Assembly: GCA_963573305.1 (NCBI GenBank)
Contig: OY754339.1
Span: 12,881,941 to 12,945,940, forward strand
Length of the DNA stretch: 64,000 nucleotides
Direction: 5' to 3'
DNA from: Pyrrhosoma nymphula
Lineage: Eukaryota > Arthropoda > Insecta > Odonata > Coenagrionidae
This document shows positions 12,389-25,500 of this stretch, in pieces. The translations under genes and the position numbers were made by a program. The number at the start of each line of letters is the position of its first letter. Within the stretch, counting starts at the first letter, position 1. The notes under the pieces were generated by a model. It saw only the letters and a program-made list of their open reading frames with translations. It ran no database searches and had not been told where the DNA came from.

Positions 12389-13293
12389 TTAAGGTAGTTT
12401 CGAGAGCGAGATTTCTCCCTACTCATAATAGAGACCGTATTCAAATTTTATTTTTTGAATTTCAGCAGATTTAAGAAGCACAAATTAAATATTGAAATAT
12501 AAATGGCGCAAAATATTGCTTTATGCGACCGAAATTCTCAGAAATTTAATACATTTAGGTATAGGTATATTACGAAACTTGGTGGCACTCAGCGTTGAAG
12601 CGTTGAAGAGCGGGCAAAGCTACCGAAGGACTCCCGGAGTGACATCTGGAGGAAGACTCGGCCACTTTATCCCACATTACTTGTATGCATTCCTCTCCCT
12701 TGCGTCATACTATAAACAAGCGAATGCCACCAAGTTTCGCTACACCATGAGTCTTTAACCTGAAAAACCCTGAAGAGGCAAGAAGCCTAAAGCAAGGGCC
12801 ATGATGAGATGTATACATATACTCTTGTTACGTTGTTGATATTGTTTACTAATACGTTACAATTATTACATTTTTTATTATGCATATGTATATATCACGG
12901 CAATAAACATTTGACTTGACTTATTTCTTCCACGCCTTACGATGAAAACGCATTCACAACAGAAGGTTTTTTTTGCGAATCTGCAAAACTTGCAGCGGCG
13001 AGTAGGTAGTTGATTTATTTTTTTAAATAGTTAAGATAGCATAAAAATTGCACACTTAAATTCCTGACGACATGAATGGATAGTAATTCCTTCATATTGA
13101 AGAAGTCTCTTTGGGGTGCATACCCGTACCATTTTCCATGGAAAACGGTCTTTTTTTGCAAATAACTCGAAAAGTAGTAGTGCGGTATGTGGCAGATATT
13201 TTTTAACTTTTGAAAGGTGAGATATATTTATTTAAAATGGGGGAAAATTCATTGCATTCCATGTATAAGGATACCTCGCTCAAACTATCTTAA
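12389..13293. mobile_element. TTAA-flanked TIR element, family T (copy 1, interrupted)
   Basis: The ends are TTAA-GGTAGTTTcGAGaGCGAG at 12389 and, read inward from the right, TTAA-GATAGTTTGAGCGAGG at 13293. A second copy at 48018-48568 has the same order of internal blocks (gagaccgtattc, aatggcgcaa, cacgcc, cacaacagaag, ctcgaaaagtag), which supports a single mobile unit of about 550 bp. The present copy is longer because of an insertion at roughly 12555-12920. TTAA on both sides recalls the piggyBac target, but the termini do not start with CCC, so I leave the superfamily open. No transposase is encoded. Confidence 0.65.
12555..12920 (+). mobile_element. Probable non-LTR retrotransposon 3' end nested in family T element
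   Basis: This block is absent from the other family T copy. It ends with cggcaataaacatttgacttgactt, a polyadenylation-signal-like AATAAA followed by a short repeated tail (tgact)n as seen on several LINE 3' ends. A plus-strand frame of about 60 codons ends at 12757, before the tail. I recognise no domain in it, so calling it a LINE fragment is inference from the tail. Confidence 0.4.
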
Positions 13294-14192
13294 AAGAATG
13301 CACCAAGGAGTCCCCTCGTTAACGTAACATCCAACGGACGGTGTGCTGGACGTTAACTTTATTGCGCGTATGGCACCCGTACGTAGTGATTGGGGATTCC
13401 ACTTAAAAACCCCCTCCGTCCAGTCATGATTCGCCATCAATCCAGGCAGGATGGGAAACCAGTGTCTACTCGGGTTACCACACCAACCCGATTGCTGTGG
13501 AGAATACGACCCTGTAAACAACAGCCAGATAATTTCGCATTCCACAGACCGCCTTCTCCGATTGGCTAACTTTTCCAGCAAAGGCGAACGAATCACGGCT
13601 TCGAAACTTTCGCGAACTCTAGCACATATTTTCACAGGCATTGCACGCAGGGTCGTCGAGTTATCTAAGAAAGACACTCACCTACTGCCTAATCACCCAC
13701 TTTTGGAAGGTTTATAGGAAAATGGGCCCTTACGCACCAAAATTAAACATCTGCCACCGACGTATACGAAAGCGATAACTGAGTAGACTCACGGGAAAGC
13801 ATTTCATTGAACGACACCTAAGACATATTTTCCCCAGCTTGTAGGGGAGAAGATGAAATAATCCCAATTGGTGCGACCAATGGAGAGTTCAGACTGCAAC
13901 CAAAGTTAGGGAGTTATCAGCGACAGTTAGGAAAACCTTTCATCAGCTTTGTTAGACTCTGTCATACGAACGAACGATCGCTTTAATTTCACGCAGAAAG
14001 AAGCGATTAACGGCGGCGAATAAACCACGAAGACCGATTGAGCTAAAGTGGAAAACTTTTTCCAATTTTTCTTCAGTTTTCCTCGTGGAAATCGTGGAAG
14101 ATCATGCCGAGAGAACCGTCGTGAGTACTCGCCTCGCCCTTCTTGAAACCATCTGCCGTCAACGAGGCAATTGAAGATGGTCGTCGCCAACT

Positions 14193-14345
14193 TAAAGGTG
14201 GCTGGAGCGGTAATCGTGGTACATCGTGCACTTAAGTACTCATGTTCGTGGTACTTAAGTGCACATTTTAATATATTTTTTTTAATTTTAGCCGAAAGTA
14301 AATCTTTGACCACATTTCAATTAAGTTCATCTGTTTATGCGTTGA
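14193..14345 (+). repeat. Dispersed repeat G (uninterrupted copy)
   Basis: Matches 8396-8499 plus about 9117-9135 and lacks the SINE found there. It carries an extra perfect hairpin at 14227-14263. Confidence 0.55.
14227..14263. repeat. Perfect 13-bp hairpin
   Basis: tgcacttaagtac and gtacttaagtgca enclose an 11-nt loop. The corresponding region of the repeat at 8.4 kb has only one arm (gtgcacattttaat), so the hairpin arose by local inverted duplication. Confidence 0.8.
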
Positions 14346-16234
14346 AACTCACTATATAGGAAGTAATGGAAATGATACAAGAACTATATCATACTAGTTT
14401 TCCTTAATTAAACATGCTATGACTAGAGTTTTTGGCGCGGTATTCTTAATTTAGACGAAATTATATTTAAATATGTTGTTTTTGAACATGGGACTCGGTG
14501 TTACACCTTGATATTGGTTACCAACAAGTATAATGATAAGAAATCTATTATTTTGCGGTTAGAAGAAAATCTGTGCGTATTCCATTGGATTGTTACGAAA
14601 TATATTATTTCCCATAAGGCTAGGAGTAAACATAGCCCTGAATTGCTAAAAAAAAACAATTCGGTGCGATGCAATTTGTTTCACTCTTATCAATAGATAT
14701 CACTAATGAGAAAAGGTATGCAAATTTCTCGCAAATTTGTGCATTATCAAAAATTGCTCCAATCACATTAACACTGTAGTTTCCTTTCGTGCAATGAGCT
14801 CATTTTTTAATTTATAAGTCGTCTCCAAGCTTTGAGTTTTACGAGGGAAAGAGTTTATTGGGATTATTTATATTATATCTACTTCTTGTGTGCTGGCGTT
14901 ATTTCAGCCGTATGTTTTAGTGTGATTACAGCCGCAGTTCCTTTCAGCCGCAGATACCAGCTCGGTGACGCGAATGCTAAAGGTTTTATTTGCTTTTTAT
15001 TGAAGTTATAGTTTTGAGTGTCAGTCACTTTTACCTTACACTCTCCATGCACTAAAGAAGATTTTTAATTGGAGTACATAAAGGAAGGTGGTAACATTTT
15101 CCAAAGTCCATACTTTATGTATATATATCCCTTATCAGTATTCACATTTAATGATATCTAGCAGACTGGGTCGCCCCTTCGACCGTGGCATTTGCCCACG
15201 CCTTGGCCCGGCACTGTCCCTACTACCCTCCTACACGGCGCCCAAAACCTAACTCTCTTCTATCAATGAACAAGTTAACTATTAAATATTTGTAATCATT
15301 ATTGTGCTCAGGAAATATAAATGTTCTCATTGCTATCTCAGTGTTTATTTCTCCAATCATTAATGGTGCTACACCTTTCCCAGGAAATTGGGATTCCATT
15401 AAATGAAAATTTCTTTGATTAAATCCTGTCTTTAGTTGCGGATATGCTCTCATTTGCTGTGCATATTTGGTTAACAGTGTAGGTAATTGTTCAGCTGGAC
15501 GAAGATAGGATTAAAATTAGAATAAATGAAAGTAAGAATCGATTTACCTAAGTGTTTCTTTGGTCGAGCTCAGCTAATTATAGAGATGCATATAAGAAAG
15601 TAAGGGGGGTTATAACGTCGTGAGTTTTTCGAAAGAAGTCTTTCAGCGGAGGCGTAACTCACCGAAGAATAGACATCCATCGCAAAGGAGGGGTAGTGAA
15701 AAAAGTTAATTCCTTGGAACTTAGCCTTACTTCCGGCAGAGTGCACTTCGCGGTCTCGTAAATTTCGAGGCAAGTTGATAATGAGATGGAGAAGATTTAA
15801 TTATAACTTCCCCAGTTTAAGTAGCTGAGTGCAAACTACGCTCGCTGAAATGGCTCAACAAGTGGGGGCAATCCGCGAGATGAGAAATTACTGGGATTGC
15901 GTTTCTTCGCCCGCAGCTTCCAAAATATCTTGGAAAAATTAGTTTTGCATTCATTCATCAGGATGAGAACGCCAGACACACTGATGTAGAAGTTTGTCGG
16001 ATATATTGCGTCCCATGCCTCACGCGTGCCTCCCCATCGATGAAGGCTCTCTAAAAATTCCCATTCATTAAATTGCGAATGCATCATCCCGGCCCTCGAG
16101 TAACCAATTTTTATCCATAAATAGAAATTTTCATCTCAGGAAATTATTGAATGAAACCCTTTCTTAAAGATATAGTAACTTTGGGAGTCATTCCTGTTAT
16201 ATCTTATTATTATAATACAAAATATTATCTTATT

Positions 16235-16476
16235 CACTCTCACTGAGATTCAACCCGAAGGTTGGTTTGGATAGTTGAGGGTAGAGCTCATCCCGGACTA
16301 AGCCACAGGTGTGTGAATTTCACACATTCAGGGTAGGGGGTCCAGTTCCTTTCACTGGGCCACCTCGTACTCCGAGGATTTTTGTTCGGGGGCGTTCAAA
16401 GGCTTCACCCGGATTTGAACCCGGGACCCTTCGATCAGTAGCCAAGCGCTCTACCCACTAGGCCACCACGCACTCT
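16235..16476 (-). mobile_element. tRNA-derived SINE, family A (complete copy, 242 bp)
   Basis: On the minus strand the head reads ggtggcctagtgggtagagc (A box) then gggttcaaatccgggtgaag (B box with T-arm-like pairing). It continues through aaaaatcctcgg, ggcccagtgaaaggaactgg and tgtgaaattcacacac to the tail aaccttcgggttgaatctca. Perfect 10-bp target duplications ttatcttatt lie at 16225-16234 and 16477-16486. It is the cleanest family member here and defines the family's ends. Confidence 0.9.
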
Positions 16477-16486
16477 TTATCTTATT

Positions 16487-18989
16487 AAAAACGTTAAAAC
16501 TGAAAACTGGCTATGATAAGTATAACCCAGCCTGAGCAGTCATATCTCGGATTGATTCTGGAATATGAATATGTTTTACCCCTTCTGTTTAAATGTTTCA
16601 TGATTTTTAAGAGATCGGAACTCACTGGTTACGGTGAGCAGGACGTATTAACTCACTTTTCCCATGGGAACACAATTTTTGGTTCGTTTTAATTGATAAA
16701 GAATGTACACTGATTTATTTAATCGAATATCGACGATATAATAATTCGATGAAACCCTTCGTCCAGTGGTTTTTGACGCCTGGAACGTGGGTGAAGAATT
16801 ACAGTACGTAATGGTGGAAGTCGTTGAAGCTCACTCATTGAGAACTGTCGCCACCTATGCGAGTCTGAAGGCTAGGCGTTGAGTGAACGGACCAGAATAA
16901 TTTATGTATATTTTTATAATAGTTAAAATAATATGCACTTATTAATCAGTTTTAGGAGATAATTAATTGTGCTGCTCTCTGTTTGGAATTTCTGGCAGTT
17001 ACGCTGAGGGAAAGGAGGATGCGTTCGTCAAAATATTTCTCTCAGTGGATGCAGAGGAGAACCAACCAGAAAGAAATGATGTATCTGTTTGATATGCCGA
17101 AGGGAATGGTAACTAAAGATAGAAGGTGGAGAAATTATTGGAACGGAGCATAAAACCAACGGTAGACCAAGTTCAATAACCCAAACTAAAATGGTTAGGA
17201 CTCGAGGAAAGAATGCCTCAAAAGTGGTCTCACCAAAAAGAGATGATAAATTGGAATACACCAAGAGGAGGAGGTTGACTTAGAAATATCCGATGAAGAG
17301 GAACGAATATGGAGAAATTATTAAGCAAGAGAGACACGTAAGAAAGAAGAATAATGAGAGAATGGGAAAATGGAAACTAGGCTTTGAAAGGCGTCGTTAG
17401 AACTCTATGAAGCCAAATGTAAGAAAAATGAGCGGAGAAGTACGACCACTAATAGGCCACGGGCAAGGTTCTGTCGGGGGCAAAGTGGAGAGAGAGTCAA
17501 AGGGTCTTCGGAAGGGACTCACCTCGAGTCTGCCGATGTGCCGCGCCCGGTGATGAAGAGGAGGAAGTCGGCGGGTGGCTGTTGTCGCGTCTGATGCCGT
17601 GGAGAGCGTGCGATGTCCCCTTCGGTGGCGGTCGTCTGAGCGTAGAACTCCGCTGGTGAGGGGCTCGGTGTCCTTATACCCTGAGGAACCCTTCCCCTCG
17701 CGCCGCGCACTCCTCCCCTGACCCCTGCCTCGGCCACTCCCCCTTCGGCACCCCTTGGGGTAGGGTGGGGAGGGGGTTGAAAAGAGGGGATCGGGTCCAT
17801 CCCTTCCCGAGGAAAAGCACGCATGCCCTCGATTCAGGAGGCGGGGGGGGGGTGCGCAGGTGAGCAGAGATTGGGTGGGGTGGGGTCGAGGAATGGCTCG
17901 CTATGTGGACGGAGGAAGGGGCGAGTGGGGAGGGGGTGGGAGGAATTCCACCCCAATCTCTCCCACAAAACGCCTCCCCCTCCATCCCTCGCTGTCCATC
18001 TCGCGTAGTATAGGCAATCCCTCCCACGTAAGCCATTTCAAACAGAAGCTTCGGGAACACCATCTGACCCAAGTTCAAACCTGTTTCAAATATATGCGCC
18101 GTGCAATAATCCTTCGTGGAAAAAAAGTTGCCAACTTAGTCTGGGGGCCGGGAGGTGCCTATGGTGTTTATTTCACGGGAGATCAGTTCGGGGCTCAGGC
18201 TGGTGCCCTAAGATCCCGTTGAAGTGATCGTGCGGAGCTTTTGGTTATTCTGTATCGTAGAACATTTTATTTTTTAAGTACCCTTTTTAACTTTAATTTT
18301 GTGCCTCGGTTGGCATGTTATATTACCTATATCCCGTTAATGCGGCCTAATTAGTCGGATGCCGACATTGGGTTTCTTTTCACTCTCCGTAATCACCTCC
18401 GACTTTTCTCTACCGCCCACCTACTTCATAACTTCAATGCGCATGTCATTAGTCTCAACTTCTTCCACCTTTACTAATATATTACTCGAGCATTGGGACC
18501 TATATGTAATACTTTTGCCAGTTTATTTTGACTTAAATGTTGTCTTCTTTTAAATTTCCCACTCATCAGCCACTTTGCAAGTGCTTTGTCGATAGTCTGT
18601 CAAATGTAGGAACTAATGAGCTTCCTCAATTGTTACAAATACATTTCTCTTTCTGTGTCCAACCCACATCAGCTTCTTCAGTATTTGCAGCCACAAGAAT
18701 GCCTAACAGCCTGCTCATTATCTCTCAAATACAGTGGTATCTATTCCCGCATGCCTCGTTTATCTCTTGGCATTTTTTACGTGTTCCAATATGGTCAAGG
18801 AGAGAAAGGGAGTTGACTTCCCGGGAAAAACAAAATTAATGCGGTAATAATGTGATGTTACATTATTTACGTGCGTTATTTTATGCGATGAGATGGAGTT
18901 TCTGAAAACTTTCCCAGATTTTTTCATCATTTAAGTTATTCCCCACTCACATTTCACAGTTAATACTTCTTTACGAGCAAGACAGTTGA
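16487..18989. other. No gene recognised; possible decayed LINE at 17.0-17.4 kb
   Basis: 17.5-18.0 kb is GC-rich with overlapping chance ORFs on both strands. About 17010-17460 is purine-rich and contains frame-broken basic stretches that faintly recall the 3' region of RTE-type elements, but nothing firm. The rest is AT-rich. Confidence 0.45.
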
Positions 18990-19315
18990 TTTGTTGTTTA
19001 CTCGTGGGGGGGTGAGCGAGAGGCCAAGGGTCGTCCGCGCCACGAAGGCTAGGTTCGTCAGGGGAGGATCATTTGGGGAATGGAGGAAGGGTAGAGAGAA
19101 CCCTGGCGTCGCAGTCGGCCTCCTAGCAAAAGGCGCCAAAGAGTCCACAGTTAAACACGTCCGTCCACAGGACGCGCCGCACTTGAAGTGTCCCCTGCTT
19201 AGCACCCAAGTAGGGTTTGAGATTCCTCTAAGAAATCCCCGCATCTTCCGGAACTTGAACCCCGGTCCTCGGGATGGAAGTCCAAATACGCAATCCACCA
19301 AGTATTGACTCGATC
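18990..19315 (-). mobile_element. Possible SINE with tRNA-like head
   Basis: On the minus strand about 19312-19245 reads like a tRNA-related head: acttggtggattgcgtattt (A-box position), then accggggttcaagttccgga with a B-box-like ggttcaagttcc. A GC-rich body of about 250 bp follows and ends near acgagtaaacaacaaatc. No other copy lies in the window and no target duplication is evident, so assignment rests on the head alone. Confidence 0.35.
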
Positions 19316-20392
19316 CCTAGGAAAGCTCAAGTCAAATATTATGCGCGGGTGCGATAGGGATGCTGCATTTAGGAATATTTCATTTTTCAATAGAGAAATT
19401 GAAAAATGTTAACGACAGGCTCCGGGATGCATAGCCATAAGTTCTAGAGATTAATATTATAACTACGATGTTGCACCTTCGGGATTTTCAAAATATCTCT
19501 TCGAAATCCGACTCTCCGTTAATATTCTTAGGAATCCTTGATTTAAAATTGCAGCAATTTTATCAATAGACACAAATATTTTCCGTATGATTTTCAGTTA
19601 CTGTCGTCAAGATTTTCCCAGCGTGTATCCGAGCCTCAATATTCAAAACCTTTGACCACCGTTTATGCCAACATTTGATGCCAAATAAGCCACCCTCCTG
19701 TTTTCTGTGTCACCATCCTTAAGAGGCTGAAAGACGATCTTGATTCACTTCTAAGATATGTTAAAAAACTGAGTCATGACAATAAGAATCTATATGCCTT
19801 GGAGTTGTTTTTTTTTTCAATTTAAGTGGATATGCTGAAATGGTCCTGCTGCAGCTGGATATTTTTAAATTCCGAATAGTAGACATTACGTCACCTAATA
19901 CTGAAAAAATACGCCTTTTCTGCAGTTCTCAAAATAAACTTCGGAAGGCATAACCATCTACGGATGACCAACAGTGTTCTTCAGCTCTTTTCCTTCAGTC
20001 TCCGGCTCTGTCCCTGAAGTCTTCGGCTTTTTCGACTCTCGATCCGTTTTATTATTTCTGCATTTGAGAAGTTCCATTTTTGCTCACAGTTTGATAGACA
20101 GAGGCCGCCACCATCGGACCTGCTTTTCTGAAATGTTGCAGGTATGCAGAAGTGTAAGGGAATCAAGAAGTTCGGAGTTGAAGTTAAAATCGTAGAGGGG
20201 TTTAAAATCGAATATAAATAAATTGATTTCTTTTGTATTAATATTTTAGAGCTCGCACGTGCCATTCCTTACATTTATTCTTTTATAATACTTAATTATT
20301 TTAATGCGAAGATTTATGTACGAGAACTAGTGGCTTCATGAATAAACTATGTACTTGAGTGAATTGAGTGTCTCGACTTTTCCACGTGAAAT

Positions 20393-21244
20393 TAGGGATG
20401 GGCAAGTAAAACAAATATATCGATAGATATCGTATCAATATTTAAAACATGTATCGATAGTTATCGAGCCAAAATTATCAATAATTTTGCCAAAACAAGT
20501 GGTTCCTTAAAGTTTCACCAAAATATATAAAAAATGTTGAAGTAAAATTTGAAAAATTTTGGACATGTAGAAGTAATAAAAAATTCTATTATTTTTTTAT
20601 TTTTACAATCAATTTTAATCAATCAAACCAGTATTTGTCTGATATTGACATCAGAAGAACTCTCTGTTTTACATGTTCCCCCGTTAATCTACTCCTGTTG
20701 TCCGGTACCACCAAGTTAACTGCAGAAGCCACTCTTTCTGATGGAACAGATGGCATATTAAGTACTTCAGCGCGATTTCCGAAAGAACCGGTGTGAAGTG
20801 TCGGGAGTTCACCCAAAACTTTATTGGATCTGATTTCCTCTCCAGTAGTGGTTGGTCCAGATACTGCTTCAGCTCATTAGGGACAGAGCTAGGAACCTCT
20901 TTCGTAGAAGTGCTAAGAGATAATAGGTGTTCATGTCTGGACCAAATTGAACTTCTATCAGCGTTTTCTCGTTCTGTTTGTGCAGATCGTACTTCTGGAG
21001 AACGTTTTCCCATTCGCCTATGTTTTAAGCGAATATCATCACTTATTTTCGTTATAGCACTAGACACCGCAGCTGGAGAAACAACTTTACAACGGTGACG
21101 TGCTAAATAAATATATCGAATTTGATGCTCGGAAAAAAAATCAGTTTTTGATTTATCGACATGAAAAATATCGACGATAATTATCGATAGATTTTAAAAA
21201 ATATATCGAGTTTTTGATATATCGATATTTTTTGCTCAAGCCTG
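20393..21244 (-). mobile_element. Internally deleted hAT transposon, 852 bp
   Basis: The left end TAGGGATGGGCAA and right end, read inward, CAGGCTTGAGCAA are hAT-type termini. A perfect 8-bp duplication cgtgaaat lies at 20385-20392 and 21245-21252, the hAT hallmark. Sub-terminal regions are rich in ATCGAT motifs (tatcgatagatatcg on the left, atatcgatatttttt on the right), which may be transposase-binding repeats. The uninterrupted repeat E copy at 51.4 kb gives the empty site. The element keeps only the end of its transposase. Confidence 0.9.
20622..21067 (-). pseudogene. hAT transposase C-terminal fragment (dimerisation region), frameshifted
   Basis: The minus strand encodes ELKQYLDQPLLERKSDPIKF, then FWVNSRHFTPVLSEIALKYL. 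In another frame, past about 20780, come a PSERV-like stretch and NRSRLTGEHVKQRVLLMS to a stop at about 20622. The order yL-dPi.fW-F..L-alkyL-sERv-nRsrL..e.vkq..ll is the known hAT C-terminal dimerisation domain. At least one frameshift separates the halves, and the N-terminal DNA-binding and catalytic core are absent, so it cannot make a working transposase. Confidence 0.85.
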
Positions 21245-21657
21245 CGTGAAATGACCGAATGTGCTATATATGTTGATGTTACGAGCCTATATATGTACTT
21301 AATACAATATACTCTGCGGGATTGAGCGTCAATGCCTTCACAAACAATTTAGTCTATTGACCTACGTCCTTTGAAATTTTAAAGTGATTGTGATTCCTTG
21401 TTTATCTATCCAGTAATTGTTTTAGTATAAAGTTGATTTCAAGTTACTTTCAACAAAAAGCAAACGTTGTTCAGATAAAAGTCAAAGTTGTTTTACGACA
21501 GGTAAATAACCCAAAATCCCCTGCTAAGTTATAATTAACCGCAAAATACGACCACTAAAAAGTACACCGCTACAATTTCCTAAGTAGTGGACTAATGATA
21601 GATGCATTAATGCTATTTTTATATCGTCTATGTGCGCATTCGCCCCCTGGCGCCCCC

Positions 21658-21760
21658 TAACCTGAATGTGTGAAATTCACACGCCTGTGGCTTAGTCTGG
21701 GGTGAGCTCTACCCTCAACTGTCCAAACAAACCTTCGGGTTGAATCACTGAGGGAGTGAT
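21658..21760 (+). mobile_element. SINE family A, 5'-truncated body/tail
   Basis: ctgaatgtgtgaaattcaca, then gcttagtctggggtgagctc, then aaccttcgggttgaatcact match the body and tail of the complete copy at 16.2 kb. The tRNA-like head is missing, as expected for incomplete reverse transcription. Confidence 0.85.
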
Positions 21761-22268
21761 CTGCGCACATTGCTATCAAAATGAAGTTTTTGTTAAATAT
21801 ATTATGAAAGAACTGAGCCATTCCAATTTCGATTGCATAATCCCAGTGGTGTCGTGGTAAATACCAGTACAATTCGTCGTCGCGCAGGTTCACACCTTCT
21901 TAGCTGCGGTTTTTTTCATAACCAATATTTTCGAACCAAATTACAAAAATGATTTTTATATGCATTTACTGATACAACATAAATATTCCCTTTGAATGCA
22001 TTTTTGACCGATTTGGGTTAGAACTTACCAGCACTGCTTTCATTACGTGTAAGCGAGGGACATCGAGGCGACATTTAGTTATATGTCTACTCTCCCCGAA
22101 TTCGTTCCAAGGAAGGAAAACTCCAAAACAAACTTGAAGAGATTTCAAATAAGGGTCATGCAGCACACGTTAATGAACAAATATTTCACTGTTCTGCATA
22201 AATTCATTGCCTACGTTAGTTATAATTTCGACTTTTTTCTTGTTAAATTTTAAACCATAGAAAACTGT

Positions 22269-22555
22269 AAAGACACTAATTGCAACGTCTTATTGTGGGA
22301 AGAAATTGCGTTTACTAGGAACTAAATGCTGATGTTTTTATTATAGAACCATTATCTTTGCATGATGTATCTTTATTTATTGAAACAATTTCCCCTATAA
22401 TAAATAATCAGGTACGTCTATAATAAATAATCAGGTAAAGATACTAATTGCAACGTCTTATTGTGGGAAGAAATTGCTTTACTAGGAACTAAATGCTGAT
22501 GTTTTTATTATAGAACCATTAACTTTGCATGATGTATCTTTATTTATTGAAACAA
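22269..22555 (+). repeat. Direct duplication, two ~120-bp units 168 bp apart
   Basis: Unit 1 (22269-22388) and unit 2 (22437-22555) start aaaga-actaattgcaacg and end tttatttattgaaacaa, with only a few substitutions or indels. The spacer itself holds two copies of tataataaataatcaggta. No coding content is visible. Confidence 0.85.
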
Positions 22556-25500
22556 GAATTTAATTTTTTGCTACATCTCAATTGACGCCGACATTTCAAA
22601 GATAGCGGTCTGCGTTGCCAGATATCTTAACTCGCTAGTTTTATTTCTAAGTCTGGGCATGTTCGTCACGATAGTCACTGTGCTAGATATTTGTCACGAA
22701 ACGATTCACGAGCTTATCATTGAGTGAGTGAAATAGGTATTTTCTGCCATTCAGCTAAGAGTCATTAAACTGGCGGAATTACAAAATAATCACCCATGTC
22801 AGGATATTTCAGCGAGTCAAATGTAGTGTAGAATGTTTTGGAACTTGAATCATGGAATTGAAGGATATACTCGTATCGTATTAAAATCTCAAATAGAGTG
22901 ACATTATAGCTTATCATAATCTCACTTGGAGTTCCTCAATAATAATAAAAAATCATGGGTCCTGAAATACCATAAAATATTACATCCAGTACATCAACTG
23001 CTTTCTTTGTGATCAGAGTTAGCAATCATCACAACTAAAAAAACGTTTAAAATATCAATAACTTGATAACGTCGCAAATGAAATATCTTTGCTATGTAAA
23101 CCGAAATTTAGGATGGATTGTATTTAATGCAAAAGATGGACACTGCGTGGTCTACTTAACGGAAAAATAATTCCGCTACTCTGACGTTTTTAGGGCCGCA
23201 TTTCATAACTTTGCAGTAGAATAATGCGCATCAATTTTTTTATTTATTACATTATTTCATCAATAATGGAATGACATATTGTTTTATTTTGTCTTTAATC
23301 CTGTTTTTTCTTAATTAATATTAAAGTATCCACCGACCAAACGACTCGTAAAGTGCTACAATCTGAGGTATTTATGAGTCGTCGTCTGCTAGACGCTGTG
23401 AGGACATGACAGCGAACCTTTCAGTTATTTATTCAGTTATTGTATTCTACAGTTAAGTCTGTCAGTGTATCAGTTACAGTTAAGTCTGATTAGTTCGGAC
23501 TCGCTGAAGAAGTTAGTACAGGGAGGTGGTTTGCGTATTCTTTCATTATTTTCACTGAACGTCTATAATAAATGAAGAAGATTGCATTGTATATTAATAC
23601 GACAACCGCCTACCGTGAGCCATTTTTGTCAGTTTTTCACCGTCTGTAACGAAAAGTGCACTTTTGAAATAGGTATGTATATGCCTTGTGTCGGAGAGAT
23701 ACTAACACTTTCCAGTGGATCTCAAGGTTTCAGAGCAATGCCACATCGGTGTTTCAGGCAGGATTTTGTCAGAATTTCAATGTTTTCTCCCTGTATAACT
23801 CAATTCTATCCATACAAATAGTGTGCCCATTTTATTGCCGCAAATTGGCATAAGTACGTACATAATGCTAGAAAGTTCTAGGAATTAAGTAGCTTTGCAG
23901 ATGATGATCTTATCCATAATTTGGGATTTATACTTTCAAAGTCTGTTTTCTTTGCATCCTATAAAAAATTGAGCAGATTGCAGTAGAATTCCTCTGGATT
24001 TTGGAGTGGCTTAGAATTAAATCTTACACTGAGAACGCGAGGAAGTTTAATTCTGTATTGCTATGTGGGAGCTCAGTGCTTCACGTGCATTGTGGACGCA
24101 GCAAGTTATTTAAAAAAAATAGAATGCTAGTTCAATTGATATGAAATATTTACTTGCACACAGGTATTCCACAAGTCCCACCTTTCAGGTTGATGCCGGC
24201 ACGTTTCCTTCACAGCGAGAGCGCGAATAGGATATTACATTGAGGGGGGATCGAGCTGCGAAAAGTAAGGGAGAGATAGAGAGTATTACTTGCTCTATTT
24301 AGGACGGAAATGTTTGATTAATTTCCCAAGACATCCGCACATTTGCGTGGGACTCGATCTAAGAGTAGATAAGAGCATTTTCGCGGTGCGGCATCGCTAA
24401 GCTCGCTTGGAACTCCTCGCAGTGGGGGCGCCGCGCAATTAGCACACTTTGGACGATACGAAGGCGGCCGACGTTGACATGAATGAAAGGGCAAGAATCC
24501 TCGTAACCCACCTTCCTCTTCTCTCCCTCCATCACCCCTGACCTTTGACCCCCGGCCCTTCCCTCGTGGGAAAAAAAGAACGCATGACCGTGGTCGAGGA
24601 GAGTTTTTTTTTGGGGGGGATGATGGTGCGATGCTTCAGGAGAACGCGTTTCTTTTCTACCTGTATAATAGATATTTTTTGCGAAGGGGTTGGAGAACAC
24701 GCTAAGAGGGGATGGAGGTTACTCTGGGTGTTGCGTGGGTGGGGAGGGGAGATAGGAGGGGGCGTGGTCGCTGCTCCTCCCGGCTGGGTGGGTGGATGGA
24801 GACGGGGTGTGGGGGGGCGGAGCGGGGTCAACTTTATCGTGAATGCAATCGGGGTTATTGAAGCGGGGAAAGAGACAGCGGCCGGAGTTATTGTCGAGTG
24901 GCGGCGCCACAGGAATTGGCAATAATCATGGAGCGATTGGAAGGAAGAATTCGACAGCAATTGAACAGTGCAGGGGGGACTATCCACTAACGCACTAACG
25001 CGAAAATTCGTGGTTTTTTTTTCTCGGAACGACGTCAGGATTTCGGAAGATGCGATCCGCTAAGGCTTTCACGACGTGTTTGTCTCGGAAAGTTTTCCGA
25101 AAGTGTCCGTGGTATCGTAGGGTCTCGGAGACAGATAAACCGTTTCACGGACTCGGAAAGACACCCCACATCATCTGTTACATTTCCAATATTTATTAAA
25201 ATTTTCCTTTTGACTATTTTGTGATAGTGCCAGAGATATTTTTACTCGTCGCAGGTATGCATGATAACAACATTTAGTCCGCTGGTCTTTTTGCAGTGAT
25301 TGTGTTGTGTACCTTCCTAATCGACATACTCGTTAGTCATTGTAACTTATGGATAATAAGCTATTCCGAAAATAAGGAAAATATAGTTTTCCAAATACTA
25401 ACACAAAAACTTTGATCAAAATTACATTTTAACTTGCCTCCTACTTCCCGCACAATCTTCGTTCGACTGAAAAAACAAATGCCAGATGAAATTCTATCAT

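Larger units (their letters stand above)
13294..16224. other. No gene recognised; contains second copy of repeat G
   Basis: About 2.9 kb of mixed composition. Open frames of up to 130 codons (13285-13677 and 13927-14313, both minus) have no recognisable domain and no initiation or splice context that I can defend. Repeat G lies at about 14193-14345. Confidence 0.5.
19855..21545. repeat. Dispersed repeat E (copy 1, split by hAT insertion)
   Basis: From ttaaattccga and attacgtcac to ttaaccgcaaaatacgaccac this segment matches 50860-51695 in the same orientation, except for 20393-21252 (hAT plus one target copy). The unit is about 800 bp. One minus-strand frame (about 19981-20170) is open in both copies, ending in an arginine/serine/lysine-rich stretch. 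I cannot assign the repeat to a class; no terminal inverted repeats are evident. Confidence 0.65.

Noticed and set aside
17519..18078. Two overlapping minus-strand ORFs suggesting a GC-rich gene
   Set aside because: Frames overlap each other and a plus-strand ORF. The Pro/Arg-rich translation shows no recognisable domain, and no splice sites were defensible. An unannotated 5' exon cannot be excluded.
24532..24987. 151-codon minus-strand Pro/Thr-rich ORF and its plus-strand counterpart
   Set aside because: Both strands are open across the same G-rich stretch, which indicates composition rather than coding.
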